A DNA stretch of 64,000 nucleotides from Vanessa cardui (GCF_905220365.1 NC_061127.1:186001-250000), one strand, 5' to 3'; shown: positions 36,188 to 48,297, counted from the stretch's first letter. Notes: a model not told the origin generated them from the sequence alone. Translations and numbers: made by a program.

Positions 36188-36444
36188 AACTAAATATGAA
36201 ACAACATCACATACATTACTCTGATCCCATTTCCATAACACAAGTGCTTTAGCTACTTACATAGTAGCTAAAGCACTTGTGTTATGGAAAATCAGAAGAT
36301 ACATCGGTACCTCAAACAACCAGACCCAGGACAATATACATAACTAATGATAATCTACATCGACTCGACCGGGAATCGAACCCGGGACTTTGGAGCGGCG
36401 TACCCATAAAAACCGGTCTACTCTGAACTCGACCACGGAGGTCG
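36188..36444 (-). mobile_element. tRNA-derived SINE (family B) carrying a perfect inverted duplication
   Basis: In reverse: head 'cgacctccgtggtcgagttc', B box 'gggttcgattcccggtcgag' and a body with 'aacacaagtgctttagctac'. The body is duplicated in inverted orientation, forming arms 36230-36257 and 36263-36290 (28 bp, no mismatch, 5-base loop). Otherwise it matches the copies at 39.6 and 58.6 kb. Confidence 0.88.
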
Positions 36445-36703
36445 TCGTTTTTATTTCGAACGAATTACCACAATAAATGTCCATTATTGTCATCTCAGAG
36501 ATAAGGCTTTCCTCCACCACGTTAATATTGCAGAAATTAATCCAAGACAAGCGGCTTTTCTCACGTTTCTTTTCGTTTACCGCCAAACAGAAGGAGCATA
36601 TAAAATATTTAATGGTTTTTGCCCGGATTTGAATACGTATTTCTCGTCTTTGTATCCTTTCTGTGTGTTGTACTTATCTCAGGAACAGCCTGTCAGATCA
36701 AGA

Positions 36704-36985
36704 ACAATAACAGCCTGCAAATTTAATATTTCAAAGGCCTCCTTTCCCCTTAAAGAGAAGGTTTTGGAACATATTCCACCACGCTGTTCCAACGCAGGTT
36801 GGTGGAATAAACATGTGGCAGAATTTCTTTGAAATTAGACACAGGCTTCGTTTCCTCACTATGTGTTCCTTCACCGCTGAGCTAGAGATGAATTAACAGC
36901 CCAAATGCACATGAAGATTCAGTAAGGCTTGCCTGGGTTTGGACCCGCAAATAAGCACGCGTTCTAACCACTGGGCCATCTTCCA
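36704..36985 (-). mobile_element. Metulj-like SINE (family A)
   Basis: A reverse copy from 'caataacagcctgcaaattt' to 'aaccactgggccatctt', with a small deletion around the B-box side ('gacccgcaaataagcacg' lacks 'tcatcggttaagatg'). The rest of the body is complete. Confidence 0.88.
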
Positions 36986-37451
36986 GTACGTACGTACTAC
37001 GGTCGGTCAGAGCTACGTTTAATGTAATTTCTAAATTATACGCGAGTAATATTGCCGTACCTGGTATTATAATTAAGAGTAATACCACGTTATCATACAA
37101 ATGGGAAAATAAAGCAGGGTGTATAAAAGATTTGAAATGCTTGCGCAAACGTACATGAAACACAGATGATCTGTCTATTGCTGTCTCTGTCTTAATGCCG
37201 ATTATGGCAAGTCTGTATAACTGAAAAGAGTTTAGGCACCCGATTTCATGGACCTGGGATTTTAAGCTAGTTCATATAATTATTTAATGCATTATATAGA
37301 TATTAAGAGTACTTCCATGCATCAATTGGGCGTCGTGAAATTCAGCACACGGGTGCATTGATGCACTGATGCGGAAGTAACTTTTTATCTCGATCGTCAA
37401 GTAGCATGCTCTCGATTAAGCGAAGCCGATGACAATAGCTTTATTTTATTA

Positions 37452-37480
37452 ACTAGCTGCTCCGCGCGGTGATACTCGAC
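37452..37480. repeat. Family F end fragment
   Basis: A short 'actagctgctccgcgcggtg' string typical of the outer end of family F, followed by unrelated sequence. Confidence 0.4.
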
Positions 37481-38765
37481 TTACATGTTACCTTCCTGTA
37501 CCCAGTTAGCTTTGCATGACCATAAAAAGACACTAAACTATCTCAATAAATTGATTAACGAACGTAAATATTTTGCCAATTGTTTGACGTACGTGAGATT
37601 AGCGCGTCTAAAAAATCTAATAAACTATTCATACATATTAGTATACATTTATGACAGAAATAAAACTGGATTGAAATGGTAAGCAAATGCCTGAAGTTTC
37701 CAAGAAACGTTTAAATAGCTCTCTACTTATTTATCTAGGTTCAGGAATCAGGATATTTGTTACAATGTAATAATTACTAAATAGTAAACCCCACGGACGT
37801 ATCTTCCAGATGGTATGTAAAGTCTTTTAATAGACACGGGTCGATAAAATTTTATTATCCGTGTATATTTAGATACAGATAATACTCTACAAAGTATAAT
37901 AAGAACGGATGTAGTTCGGGCTTTAAAATGGAGAAGCCCCAACTTAACCCGCGGGCGTCGTAAAGCCTGTGCTCTAATATTAAGCATATTTATAAATGCT
38001 ACCTGAACCCAGCTTTACCCGCGTGCCATTCAGTTAGCGAGAAAATCCGCCTATCTGCAATCAAGCCTTTTTTAAGATTTAGTAATGCTTTATTATTATT
38101 ATTACTAATTGCAGTTTAATTCTTTCTTTTCTTTAATTGTAAATCGAGACTACTATAAACTAACTAAGATAATTCATAAATGATAAGGTTATATGCCTCG
38201 ATGTTTTCCTTCACTTCACAATTATACTACAAATTTGAATTATAAATGAATCATAAATCCAAATTAAACAAACGAATAAAATAGATGGTGATTGCCAGTA
38301 TTTGAGCCCACTACCTGTAATTGAAATCCATTTTTATGACCCATCTTGGCTTAAAAGAACTTAACAGATTAAAACTTCTTAATAATAATACTTAAGCTTT
38401 GTACCAGAAATATTTTTACCGAGTTCTTTATCTATTCAATCCATTATATTCTGAGAAAACAAAAATACAAACAGACAAAAGGCGTGGCCTGTATTCATCC
38501 ATTGTATGAGCAGCAAGAGCGGAAGCAAGATCCTCGTATGTTATAATGTACAGTCAGAATAAGAAAACCTTCGTCTGTTTTCAAATTTATTCCTTTATCG
38601 AGTTTTAAACTCTTAGTACCTTTTGAATCTAAATATCAAATCATTATCAATCGGCAAAACAGATTATCGCTCATACTGAACACACGAAAATAGATCTTAA
38701 GGTTTTTCTTACCCCGACTGTACAAAGCGCTGGTCTTACTCAGCCGCCGCATTGTACATGTGATT

Positions 38766-39016
38766 GTAGTCACAGGCTGTTAAACTGGTTCAAACCCAGG
38801 GAAGAACCGCTGCTTCATGTGCTTAATTCGTCTTTATAATTCATCTCGTGCTCAGCGGTGAAAGAAAACATTGTGAGGAAACCTGCATGCGACAAATTTC
38901 ACCAACCCGCATTGGAACAGCGTGGTGGAATATGTTCCAAACCTCCTCCTCAAAGGGAGAGGAGGCTTTTAGCCCAGCAGTGGGAATTTACAGGCTGTTG
39001 TTGTTGTTTGTTGTTG
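38766..39016 (+). mobile_element. Metulj-like SINE (family A), head damaged
   Basis: The B box 'ggttcaaacccaggg' and complete body to the (GTT)n tail are present. The A-box part is replaced by 'cacaggctgttaaact', and the block between 'cctgcatg' and 'ccaacccgcattgg' is shortened. An RTE-like family F end (39018-39085) follows immediately. Confidence 0.85.
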
Positions 39017-39017
39017 T

Positions 39018-39085
39018 ACATTTTGTCGTACACGTGACAACCAACACCACAAAACGCGGGCGATATATCGGGCGACTACTAGGAT
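39018..39085 (+). repeat. RTE-like family F 3' end
   Basis: Contains 'tcgtacacgtgacaaccaac' and ends 'gggcgactactagg', matching the terminus of the copy at 17.06 kb. Confidence 0.55.
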
Positions 39086-39590
39086 TTGTGCTAGGAAGCT
39101 TATAAACTTCAAACGATTTATTTTTTGCCTTCAATTTGTGAAGAGAAGGTTTAGGTTTCACAGATTATGTCACGTGCGATGGAGAAGACACGATGAAGAT
39201 GGATCGGTACGGTCAATATTACAAGCTCAATTTAATTTTGACCCAAGGTATGGAGACAGTGTAAGTAAATGCTTAATCAGCATTATAGGAAAGTGGAATG
39301 AATCTATCATACTAGCTGTATCCGCAACACCGTGCGTGTTTGAATTTAACAAAAAAATATTTTCGTAGCTTAAGTTACTCCTAATTACATATTAGGCTGT
39401 AGTTGTTATTGTTGTTGTTGATGAAAAAAGTATGAGAGTGAATTCATTATGTAAACTCTATAATGTAGTTGCTCGCTAAACCGCCAATTAAGTGTCAAGT
39501 CACTCGAAATATGCAAGTTTCCATCTCATCTCGCACACAAAGTTTATCTTATTACAAAATTTAAATTGTAAATATTTAAATTTGTGAGTA

Positions 39591-39802
39591 TTAAATACAA
39601 CATCACATACGTTACTCTGATCGCAATGTAAGTAGCTAAAGCACTTGTGTTATGGAAAATCAGAAGTAACGACGGTACCACAAACACCCAGACCATCTGG
39701 CCCAGACCATCATAATCTACATCGACCGGGAATCGAACCCGAGACCGCGGATTGGCGTACCCATGAAAACTGGTGTACACATTACTCGACAACGGAGGTC
39801 GT
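39591..39802 (-). mobile_element. tRNA-derived SINE, family B
   Basis: In reverse: head 'cgacctccgttgtcgagtaa', B box 'gggttcgattcccggtcgat', then 'ctgggtgtttgtggtaccgt' and 'aacacaagtgctttagctac' to the AT-rich tail. A short 'tctggcccagacca' duplication lies inside. Confidence 0.88.
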
Positions 39803-39956
39803 TAAGTATTATAATAGTGTTGAAAAAACAACATATATTTGATATAATAATAAAAAAATGTTTCTATTATAAATAAGTAGATTGTTATTATTTTATTCTA
39901 ATAAATTATTTGCATGCAAAAATATACAAACGACAAACTTATTACATGTATACAAT

Positions 39957-40013
39957 GTCCGGAATTGAACTCGCAACTTAGGATTTACTATTGCTCCAAT
40001 TGACTACAAGGGC
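39957..40013 (-). repeat. Possible tRNA-like SINE head fragment
   Basis: In reverse 'gcccttgtagtcaattggag' and 'gcgagttcaattccggaca' resemble A- and B-box regions. Too degenerate to call a tRNA gene. Confidence 0.3.
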
Positions 40014-40619
40014 TTATATAATTATCTGTAATTTATTTTAATACTAAGCTATTAAGTAATGGTTTGGCTTGGCTTTAAGTATCAGTACGCCTAGATACTT
40101 AAAACATTTGTACGACTATTAACACTATTGGATTAGAGGTAACACTAAGTATTAGAGGTAACACAGAATTTGACATTAAAATTCTTAAGTAAATGCTATA
40201 TCATAATTTTCATACTAAATAAACACAAGTAAAAGCCATGTAAGTCTTATAGCAAAAAATTCACATTATAAAATGCACAAAATTTAAATTCTAAGGCAGA
40301 CTTATTAAAAGCTTAGTACTAAAACACTTCTATATAATAATAGGTACTAAAAAGGTTATTATCCTAAACTTGCATATTTAACAGTGTATATTGAAGAGCT
40401 TTTCTGGATGTATACTTAAACAAAATTATATAGAAAGTGGGAAATATATATTTTTATTTAAATAACACTTATTCCAATCTAATCATGAAATACACCAAAG
40501 TTGAGTCGCGACCTGTTATGTGAACACAAAAACGGACACAATAAGTCGCACAAAAGTATAGCGTACATTACAAGTAATCAGAGCCAGCCTACGTGCAAAG
40601 TGCATATACGTCAACACAT

Positions 40620-40912
40620 AGCTATGCGTGTACGAGCTTTTAAGGCTCCGAATATTCTATCCCTTTCGCGCACATTGTGTAATGCATTCCGTCTCACTTT
40701 CACGTTGGAGCGCCAGCTAGCGGCCGCTGCGAGAAGCGAATGACAGTTGCCTACACGCATGTCTTTGTATTGTATTCGCCAGTGCTTATTATACTTGTAT
40801 TCGGTAAATTTGTATTAAATTTAATAATTCGTATGGATTTAGTGTTCCTTCCGCATATGTTTGTGTTCGTAGTGTGTGCGTGTGAGATATAAATATGTGT
40901 TTGTGTCAGTAA
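40620..40912 (+). promoter_or_regulatory. Candidate promoter and 5' leader
   Basis: A CpG-bearing segment (about 40620-40745) stands out in AT-rich surroundings. It includes 'gcgccagctagcggccgctg' (40710-40729), a diverged CTCF-like site, and initiator-like 'tgacagttg' text. A GT-rich leader with several ATG-poor stretches leads to the candidate start at 40913. No transcription data are available. The 80-codon frame over the GC-rich part has no splice context and probably reflects composition. Confidence 0.4.
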
Positions 40913-40988
40913 ATGAATGTTCGCGGTGTTGACTTGAGTGGTTTGTTGACTTGGAGTCCGAAGAACAGAATCAAGATAAAGCTAAAAC
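40913..40988 (+). CDS. Candidate alternative first coding exon
   Basis: An ATG at 40913 opens a frame reading MNVRGVDLSGLLTWSPKN then RIKIKLK. After one further base it meets a good donor, AAAC|GTATGT (GT at 40989). Read through, the frame ends at a TAA ten codons later, as expected in intron. The 76-base exon leaves one codon base, the same phase as the exon ending at 22273, so either could join a shared downstream exon. A GC-rich promoter-like segment lies 170-290 bases upstream. It could also be the first exon of a separate + strand gene, or chance. I recognise no domain in 25 residues. Confidence 0.42.
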
Positions 40989-42319
40989 GTATGTTACCCT
41001 GTTTTGACTTATATAAATAAACAACACTCACAAATCGCAACCTAACGCATTGTACTTACTTAACTTATTTTTAAAAGTAATTTTTTTTTTCTTTTAAAAG
41101 TATGTATTATTCTTTTTTTAAATATTTACATTACTTTACGATTTTAAACATACAATAACAATTATAGACAAAACACAGTAAGTTCAAATTAATTACTGAC
41201 ACAATTAATAATTAATTTCTTTTTACGATAACATGAATAAACGTGATTTTAACATATTAAACAGACCTTAATATTCACAGACCTTAGTCGATCGTGTTAA
41301 TTAAAATACTAAATAAATTAAAGGTCACCTAATTATTATTCATCTTAAACATTTTAGTAATTGACTACCATTTACAGCTAATTAGCTTTTTAATTACAGA
41401 AGACATTTTGTATTTTTTAATTTAAATTCCTGGAAGAGCTCCAAAATTATTTAATAGATTGGTTTAGATAGCAACGTATAATAAAATGTTTTTTAGTATT
41501 TTCTCGATATATTTAAAATACTTATAACGTAAACATCAATGCCTGTTAATGTAAGGTATAAAATATGACAAGTTACAATTTTGAATACACTGCGTGTAAT
41601 GTAATAGGAGTATAAAATGTTTTCAAACATAACATTAAAAAAAACATCGTTTCGGTATAATAATTACGAGAACCAAACAGCAAAATAAAATCGCATGCAT
41701 GCATTACATATTTAAGTTATTTAAGCGTTGAAAATAAGTACGTTAATAATTGTGGCATAAAAATAATCACGCCATCTAAACTACAAGCTCAAATACTACC
41801 TCGTTATTTTTTAAAACGAAGGTAATTTGACGCTTGCCCAATTCACAGATTCTGTGCACATCTAGAGCACCGTGTCTGACAAATTACACAAGTTCTATTC
41901 CTCCCAAAAGAAAAACAAAAACCAATTTACTTTCATGTAAGCAATTTTTTTGTTTACCTCTTAATATGTTTATAAGCACGTGTAGTTGGAAAGTTGTATA
42001 TTTTTGTTCACAACACTGGCACAGTACAGTATACAAAACGATACGTATCATTTTTCAATATAAATGTATTAATAAAATACGTTTGTAAATATAGATATAT
42101 TCACATAATGTACGACGTTTAACTTTTCAAACTTTCAAAGAAATCTATTTTATGGTGAATAAGTGTGAAACACCATAAATATAGATACATTAAAGTCTAT
42201 TGTTTCATCCCATTACCCATTGTATTGTTACAAAAAAGGTTAAACATTATTTACGAAGAAAGTGAATCTTATGTTACGATTAGAAATTGTTCATATTATA
42301 TATATTCTAGTCGTTTCTT

Positions 42320-42510
42320 ATTTAAAACTAGCTTTGCGGAGAATTCGTGCGCGTTCGAATTTGACAAAAAAGTTATTATTCTTTTCGCAGATTTACAAAA
42401 TTTTATTATTTTGTAAAAGTAGCCTATTTTACTCCTTTTTATATCAGCTATGTGATTGTGATAGTCCCGTCAAAATCGATCCTGACAAACAGACAGACGG
42501 ACAAAACCGT
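42320..42510 (-). repeat. RTE-like repeat tail (family F/G-like)
   Basis: Has the outer end 'aaactagctttgcggagaat' and, at the far side, 'caaacagacagacggaca', the reverse layout of this repeat class. A fragment with a similar 'gtgcg(c/t)gttcgaatttgac' start lies at 39.31-39.37 kb. Confidence 0.6.
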
Positions 42511-42794
42511 ACCGTGGATATAATATATGAATTTAGTAAAAGCTATTATTTTAGTACAAACAAACACTTCAATTTTATTACATGTATGTATATCTACATA
42601 TGAAATATTTAATTGGTGGAGTGCTTCGTATTTATTTTTCATTAATATTAGATGTAATTTAAAAATGGAATCCACTTTTATGTTTTTAATATAAAACGTA
42701 CATAGAAAACACGAATACGTTTATTTTATAACATAAAAATGGCATTTAATAATTTAAGGGCTTCGGGGACTTTAATTTCGTAGCAAAACAGACA

Positions 42795-42935
42795 GTAGTT
42801 GTGTTGCTGCTGACTTGTTTGCAAAGTGAGTCAGGCAGTGCGGTTATAGACACAAGGGAACCTCAGTTCCCATGCTTAGTCTCGCAATTACTGTATAAGG
42901 AATGGTTAGTATTTCAAAACCGAGATTGTCCCCGC
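42795..42935 (+). repeat. Repeat tail, family E
   Basis: Contains 'gtgagtcaggcagtgcggtt' and 'cacaagggaacctcagttcc', then 'aaggaatggttagtatttc', matching the middle of the 35.5 kb copy. Confidence 0.7.
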
Positions 42936-44181
42936 ATTAGAACATGTGAATTTTAGCATGTATTTGCTTAAAGTTCAAACCGGAGCTCTAAGTCTCTTAT
43001 AATTAAATTTGAACTCAATGGAGAAGAACAATACTGTAAGAAGTCTCCTAATCGAACAGAGATGTGAAATTAAGTAAGGTTGAACTTAACACTCAACGCA
43101 AAAACGTTTGAAGTAAAGTCCCTTACGGTCCACCATTTCGAGAAGAATAAAGGTCAATCTGGATAATTGTGTTCAATAACAATTACAACCCAAGCATCTG
43201 AATTCTTAAAATATCATTAAAACAGCGATTTGGCTTCAATTTGAAGGCGTTTCGACATACATTCAATTATTGTGTCGTAAAAGATAGTAATAGAAAAATA
43301 AAGAGCTCAAGATTGGACTGAGTTCGCACTTTGCACGAAGCTTTATGTCTAACGGTGGACAAACGCGACCTGATGCTGATATGGATCGTATAACTAATGG
43401 CATATTGAAATCGGGCAGTGTTATATTTGGCATTTAAATCGATGTCATTGGAACATGCCGTCAAAGGCACCGGCTCGTAACTCGTTCCGCGCGATTTGAC
43501 TTTTTGCTCAAAATATCCTGCGCTTGGAATTTCACAGTTATTTGAGAAATGTTTTTATCAGCGATCGAACACCGCGGTCAATGCCGTGGAAACGGGTTAC
43601 ATAAGTGACAGATCGTATTTAAAATTCAAATATAATATACATATGGATGTCGCAAGTCGAGCGCGACAGATTTATTCCAGATTAATTTTCTGAATAAACC
43701 GAGTAATTACAAGAAGATTTATGTACGTGAACGCGTGGATCTTTAATCTTATTAAATATTTAGTTGGAAAAAAGTGTTTAACAAACTAACATTAATACGA
43801 TGTATTGCACACTAAGAGAAAGCATTTACACTTAACAAAACATAAAAATAATCTAGGTATATATTATGACATAACCTTAAAATTAAAATTATGACTTGTG
43901 ACAGTATCTATATTTTTAACAAAACATATATTGAGTTTACATAACTTCATCAAAATACAAAAAAGAAGAAATTAATTGGATGTCTCATAAACTAAAATCT
44001 CATTTTCGGTAAAGATCATATAGCTCGTAAAGATCATATATCATAAAGCTCGTATGGACAGTAAATGCTAACAGAAAAATCTGAACTTTCTAACTAAGAA
44101 ACTAAACTGAGTTATATTATACATACTATATGTAAGTTACGTTTGAAAACATATCGCAACGCTTATTATAATATTTATAAA

Positions 44182-44313
44182 ATGGAGTCGTCGGTGGCCA
44201 GGTTGATATTTTGCCAGCGGCCGCGTCTGCCGGCGACGCCGCGTCCTGCATTACAATCACGCGGACACATTCCTCATACTTGCAGCTTATCTATCCACAG
44301 AACTTATATATAA
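44182..44313 (+). other. GC-rich islet with open frames on both strands
   Basis: From 44190 to 44280 the sequence is strikingly GC- and CpG-rich against AT-rich flanks. On + an ATG frame of 43 codons (44182-44313, starting MESSVARLIFCQRP) follows 'ttataatatttataa'. On - an uninterrupted frame passes through VRVIVMQDAASPADAAAG and KISTWPPTTPFYK. Neither has convincing splice sites. In this genome such islets usually mark an exon or promoter. Which strand, if either, is coding cannot be settled here. Confidence 0.3.
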
Positions 44314-44940
44314 CATTTTTTTTCCATATTTCAAAATATTTAAGAAAATGCCCCAATAAATGTTGAAAATCTGTAAATAGTCTGTCTATATGGGGCCTTT
44401 TGAATAGTAACAATGCGATTGATTAGAGAAATTTCAGCTACAGAACCAATTAAGATTATTTTCATGGAAACCTCTGACTATTCCTGAGTATTTTTCGGCA
44501 AAGCCTAAAAAGTAATATTTGTGTAACCTTGAACCACGGACCTCGTATTCGGTGGCCTGAGATACTAGTTATTATGACGACGTGGTTATCAAGATTCAAT
44601 AAGAATATAAATGACAATGTGGCTTAAGATGATATAAATGCTTCGATAATTTTTGAGTCAACATAAATCACAAGAAGGCAACAAACTATAAACAATATTA
44701 AGTTACAAAAATATTATTTAATGTGGCATTCAAAGTTGAAATATTAGCAGTGTAATAGAAAACCAACTTCAAGGCTGAGAATCTGTAGCAGAAGATATCT
44801 GTTACAAACATAAGCACACACAGATTATTGTATTTTATATCTACATAGGTATAATATCATATACCAGACAACCTTCTAGGGGTATCTCTGAAATTTCATT
44901 GACATTACGACAGCTAGCATGATAGGCAAGATGCGTGTAA

Positions 44941-45000
44941 GAGACGCGTGCATCTTAACCGATGATTGCGGATTCAAACCCAGGCAAGAACCACTGAACT
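44941..45000 (+). repeat. Family A SINE head fragment
   Basis: Contains 'cgcgtgcatcttaaccgatg' and the B-box 'ggattcaaacccaggcaag', then breaks off at 'ccactgaact'. Only the tRNA-like part survives. A short reverse head scrap lies at 45358-45392. Confidence 0.75.
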
Positions 45001-45794
45001 AGGTACCCCTTTTGTTGTGTAAGAGACGATCCTGCGACCATTCCAATTCGCATTGAGGAGATTTGATCGGTAGCTATCGCAAGATACTTGGTCGGTAAAT
45101 AATCATCTGTAACCAGTTATATGGTCCAGGTTTCTTTCAAAGACTTTACTTGGGTCAGAGAGTTTTAGTTTCTTTTAGCCGATCAGGAAAAACATTACCT
45201 ATACATATTTAAAGAAATCTATGCATATTCTATTAATATATTAAATTATGATTTTCCAAAATACAAATAGAAATTCTAATTGCATAAAAATAATTTATTG
45301 GATAATACTGCTTTTGTAGTTACAGTTTTACTTATTGCACTACGTTGTAATGGCCAATCTCTAATTATCGGGTAAAATGCACGCGTTCTAACAAAAAAAA
45401 TTTCATGAAATTGTGAAGTTATTAAAAAGTACAAAATCCATACGCACACAAACATACAGAATAACATAAATATAAAGCGTGTTGCAAACTTGCTTGTGTA
45501 ATTCTATACCGTTGTTTATCACAATTGACAATCTTAAGATGGTTTTACTGAATCATTATTGAACTACCTCACACCGTTTCATGAGATAATACTTCCTGTT
45601 GTTCGTGTATTGTCAAAAACACTGCCGAACTCGCCGCCGCATTTATATTTCAAAGAGATTCATTAAAAATGCTTCAGGATTGATCTCCATCGAAGCATAG
45701 ATGATGTTCCACAGATGAGCAATGAGATGTCTTTATTGCTTCATCTTTTTACTTGATATCAGCTTACGTTTGTATATTTTTATTATTATTTAAT

Positions 45795-45905
45795 ATTATA
45801 AATGTGAAAGTAACTCTGTCTGTCTGTAGCTCTTTCACGACCAAACCGCTGAACCGAATTTTATGAAATTTGGTAAGAAGCAAACTTGAACTCCGAAAAA
45901 GGATG
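45795..45905 (+). repeat. RTE-like repeat tail, family F
   Basis: Contains 'aatgtgaaagtaactctgtc', 'accgctgaaccgaattttat' and 'gaaatttggtaagaagc'. Non-coding. Confidence 0.78.
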
Positions 45906-45959
45906 TACACTACAGTGAACATATTAATAGGGAATTTTTATCGAATTTACGATTAAGTT

Positions 45960-46215
45960 TTTTTTATGCCATAAGCAGACAGGCTAATCAGCCAGAGCTG
46001 ATCGTAAGTAGTCCTATGGCATGTCCGATATTGGTGCCTTTTAAAATTTCAACAATTTCTTACATATAATCAACTCGCCACCAACCTTGGAAACTGAGAT
46101 GTTCTGTCCCTTTCGTGTCACTCACCCTTTAAAGCGGAACACAAGAATACTAATACTAAAGTGTTTTTAATAATAAGTGGGTGGTACACAAAAGGGCTTG
46201 AAAATCTTTACTACC
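45960..46215 (-). repeat. Repeat tail, family E
   Basis: Contains 'caaccttggaaactgagatg' and 'tgtccctttcgtgtcactca', ending with 'gtgggtggtacacaaaaggg', the reverse of family E. More diverged than the 35.5 kb copy. Confidence 0.65.
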
Positions 46216-46342
46216 TAGTAAACCTGGTACCTAGTAAATATCATATGCAATTAACATACGCCTAAGAATTCCGTTCAAATTTTATAAATAAGAAGAATTT
46301 TCTTATATATCTTAAATAAATTCTTACATGGATAATACATAT

Positions 46343-46386
46343 AATGAAAGGATTTATTATTATCAATGAAAGGGTTTATTATCATC
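46343..46386. repeat. Tandem duplication, 22-bp unit
   Basis: Two adjacent units (46343-46364, 46365-46386) differ at two positions. A third decayed start 'attgaaattt' follows. Confidence 0.75.
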
Positions 46387-48136
46387 ATTGAAATTTTAAT
46401 ATCTTGAAATTATATAAAAATGTAGTTATTTACTTGTTAAAATATCAGAATAAAAAAACATTCGGAAATATTTTTTTAATCCTTAGATATTTTTCAATGT
46501 TATTAAAAAACAAGGACAGCGCATTACCGTGATCCATTGTAAATGAGTGAATGAAACTCCTGCTGTTTGAACTCGAAGACAATTCAATTCGTTCATTGTT
46601 ATGGCCTGTAACCTTAATTTATTCAGGACAACAGCAACATCACAACATTTTGAATTTGATTAAATATTTAAGCGTAAATTTTAATTCTTTTAAATACCAA
46701 CGTCCTTTATATATCTCAAATATATTATAGTATTTCCTAATACGAGACCGCCAAAAATAAAACATTTCACCTGAAGCTTGTGTGTTAAGTGTCTTCAGAA
46801 GTCCTTTTTGTTCTCCTAAGAAAATGTCAGTTTAGAAGAAAAGTGAAAGCGTAACTAACAAACAGACTAACATTCGCATATGGGATATCTAGGTTATTGT
46901 TCATTTGTAAGGACTAACTATGTGGACGCACTTAGCACGTTGGTAGTCCTTATGCGTCCTATAATCGATATTGAACCTCATCACATTTGACATCGCTTTA
47001 TAAGTTGGAATCGGTCGCTTTCTCCGCTTGATGCGATTTTCGGGTCAACTAACGGACGCAAAACTTGCTCGCGTGCGAACACACGCGACACGTACAATGT
47101 TGCATTATTATAACGTGACATAATGAATACCGAGAGTAGAGGATACGGTGGAAACTATACCCTCGAATCTAACAGAGAAAAAAAGGCCATCTATATTTAA
47201 ATTACAAGTAACGCAACGTAATCATTATAATTATATAATTCATTAATTCATTATCATTCACTTGTTTATCTGTTCGTTGTAATATTGAAACTGCATGACA
47301 ATTTTTAGGGCTGATCTGAAGACAACTCTCGTTAGTAAAGCTTTAACAGGGGGCCCGACTCCTACCACGCTTACGAACTCGATTGAAGCCTACTTTCCTT
47401 ACTAATGTTACAAAGGCTAAAGTTTGTATGTCCTATATCAAGCATGACAAAAAAAAAGATAAAAACAGTTGACAGAATATTGACGCGATATCATTGATGG
47501 AGAACTTGATTGAATGATATTCACTATAGATTTGCAAACAAACGTCGAAGAACCTGTTATCAGTATTGAAATAAAATTAGTTAATTGCATAAGTGTTGCC
47601 TTATAAATAAAGTTTTTTTAATTATACTCTTATTATTGCTCAATATAGTTAGTTGTTTATCTTTTTTCCTACTTTACAATAATATATGTAATGCCTAAGA
47701 ATAAGGCAAACGAGTTAAATGTTATAATTTATGTAAAACTCGCGCGAAGTCGCGGACGAAAAGTAGTGTTTTATAAAAAACAATTAAAATGCACTTTATT
47801 CCAATAGGCGATTAAGTTAATATATTTCCTTTTATTACGAATAATTCATGCCATAGAGTCGTTATAGATAATTATAATATATATATACAGGTTATAAATT
47901 ATAAATTTTAATTAACGATTGTTTGATTTAACGGTATTTCACCAAACGATTCATATAATATCCTCCTGACCAAATTCCAGCCGTGGCGGCAAAATTCAAA
48001 GAATACTTTACCTACGAGATGTCGCATTGTTTTCTTTTGATATTTATATATTTTTACATAACATACATATATTAATAGAGGAACATATTGTGAGCAAGGC
48101 CTTGATCATGGATGTGGATGGATATAGAAATAGAGG

Positions 48137-48258
48137 ACGACTAAGAAACGATGGATGGATTGTGTGAAAGACGATATGGTTGGGAGAATGTTACTTGTGT
48201 GATGACGTCTGACAGAGAAGTATGGAAGGAGAAGACATGCTGCGCCGACTCCAAATAA
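48137..48258 (+). pseudogene. RTE-type LINE ORF2 C-terminal remnant, frameshifted
   Basis: One frame reads TTKKRWMDCVKDDMVGRM before two stops. A second frame, from 48202, continues MTSDREVWKEKTCCADSK and stops at 48256. Both match successive parts of the RTE-type ORF2 tail, so a frameshift separates them. The downstream 'aattgggataagggcaggag' and 'gatgatgac' are typical of the region after the stop. It is dead. Confidence 0.72.
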
Positions 48259-48297
48259 AATTGGGATAAGGGCAGGAGGATGATGACATACATACAT

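Larger units (their letters stand above)
22274..40500 (+). other. Presumed intron or intergenic DNA after the 22092 exon
   Basis: No further exon is supported between 22274 and 40500. It holds SINEs at 24.7, 25.4, 36.7 and 38.8 kb (family A) and 23.7, 36.2 and 39.6 kb (family B), family C and D LINE tails, element I copies, a family G element at 34.4-35.1 kb, and family E tails. Unexplained longer stretches without a recognisable repeat are 23.0-23.6, 25.7-26.6, 27.0-28.0, 28.3-29.1, 29.35-30.6, 31.1-32.9, 33.2-34.1 and 37.0-38.7 kb. The 29.38-29.60 and 31.39-31.66 kb parts are richer in CpG but without a convincing exon. Confidence 0.45.

Noticed and set aside
37310..37385. Possible microRNA-like hairpin around 'ccatgcatcaattggg' and 'gtgcattgatgcactg'
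   Set aside because: Pairing needs large asymmetric bulges and has two competing registers. There is no clean 22-bp stem.
40501..40743. 80-codon frame over the GC-rich promoter candidate
   Set aside because: Low-confidence coding. It covers both AT-rich and GC-rich parts without compositional consistency and ends just where the GC-rich island does. A promoter or leader is the better reading.
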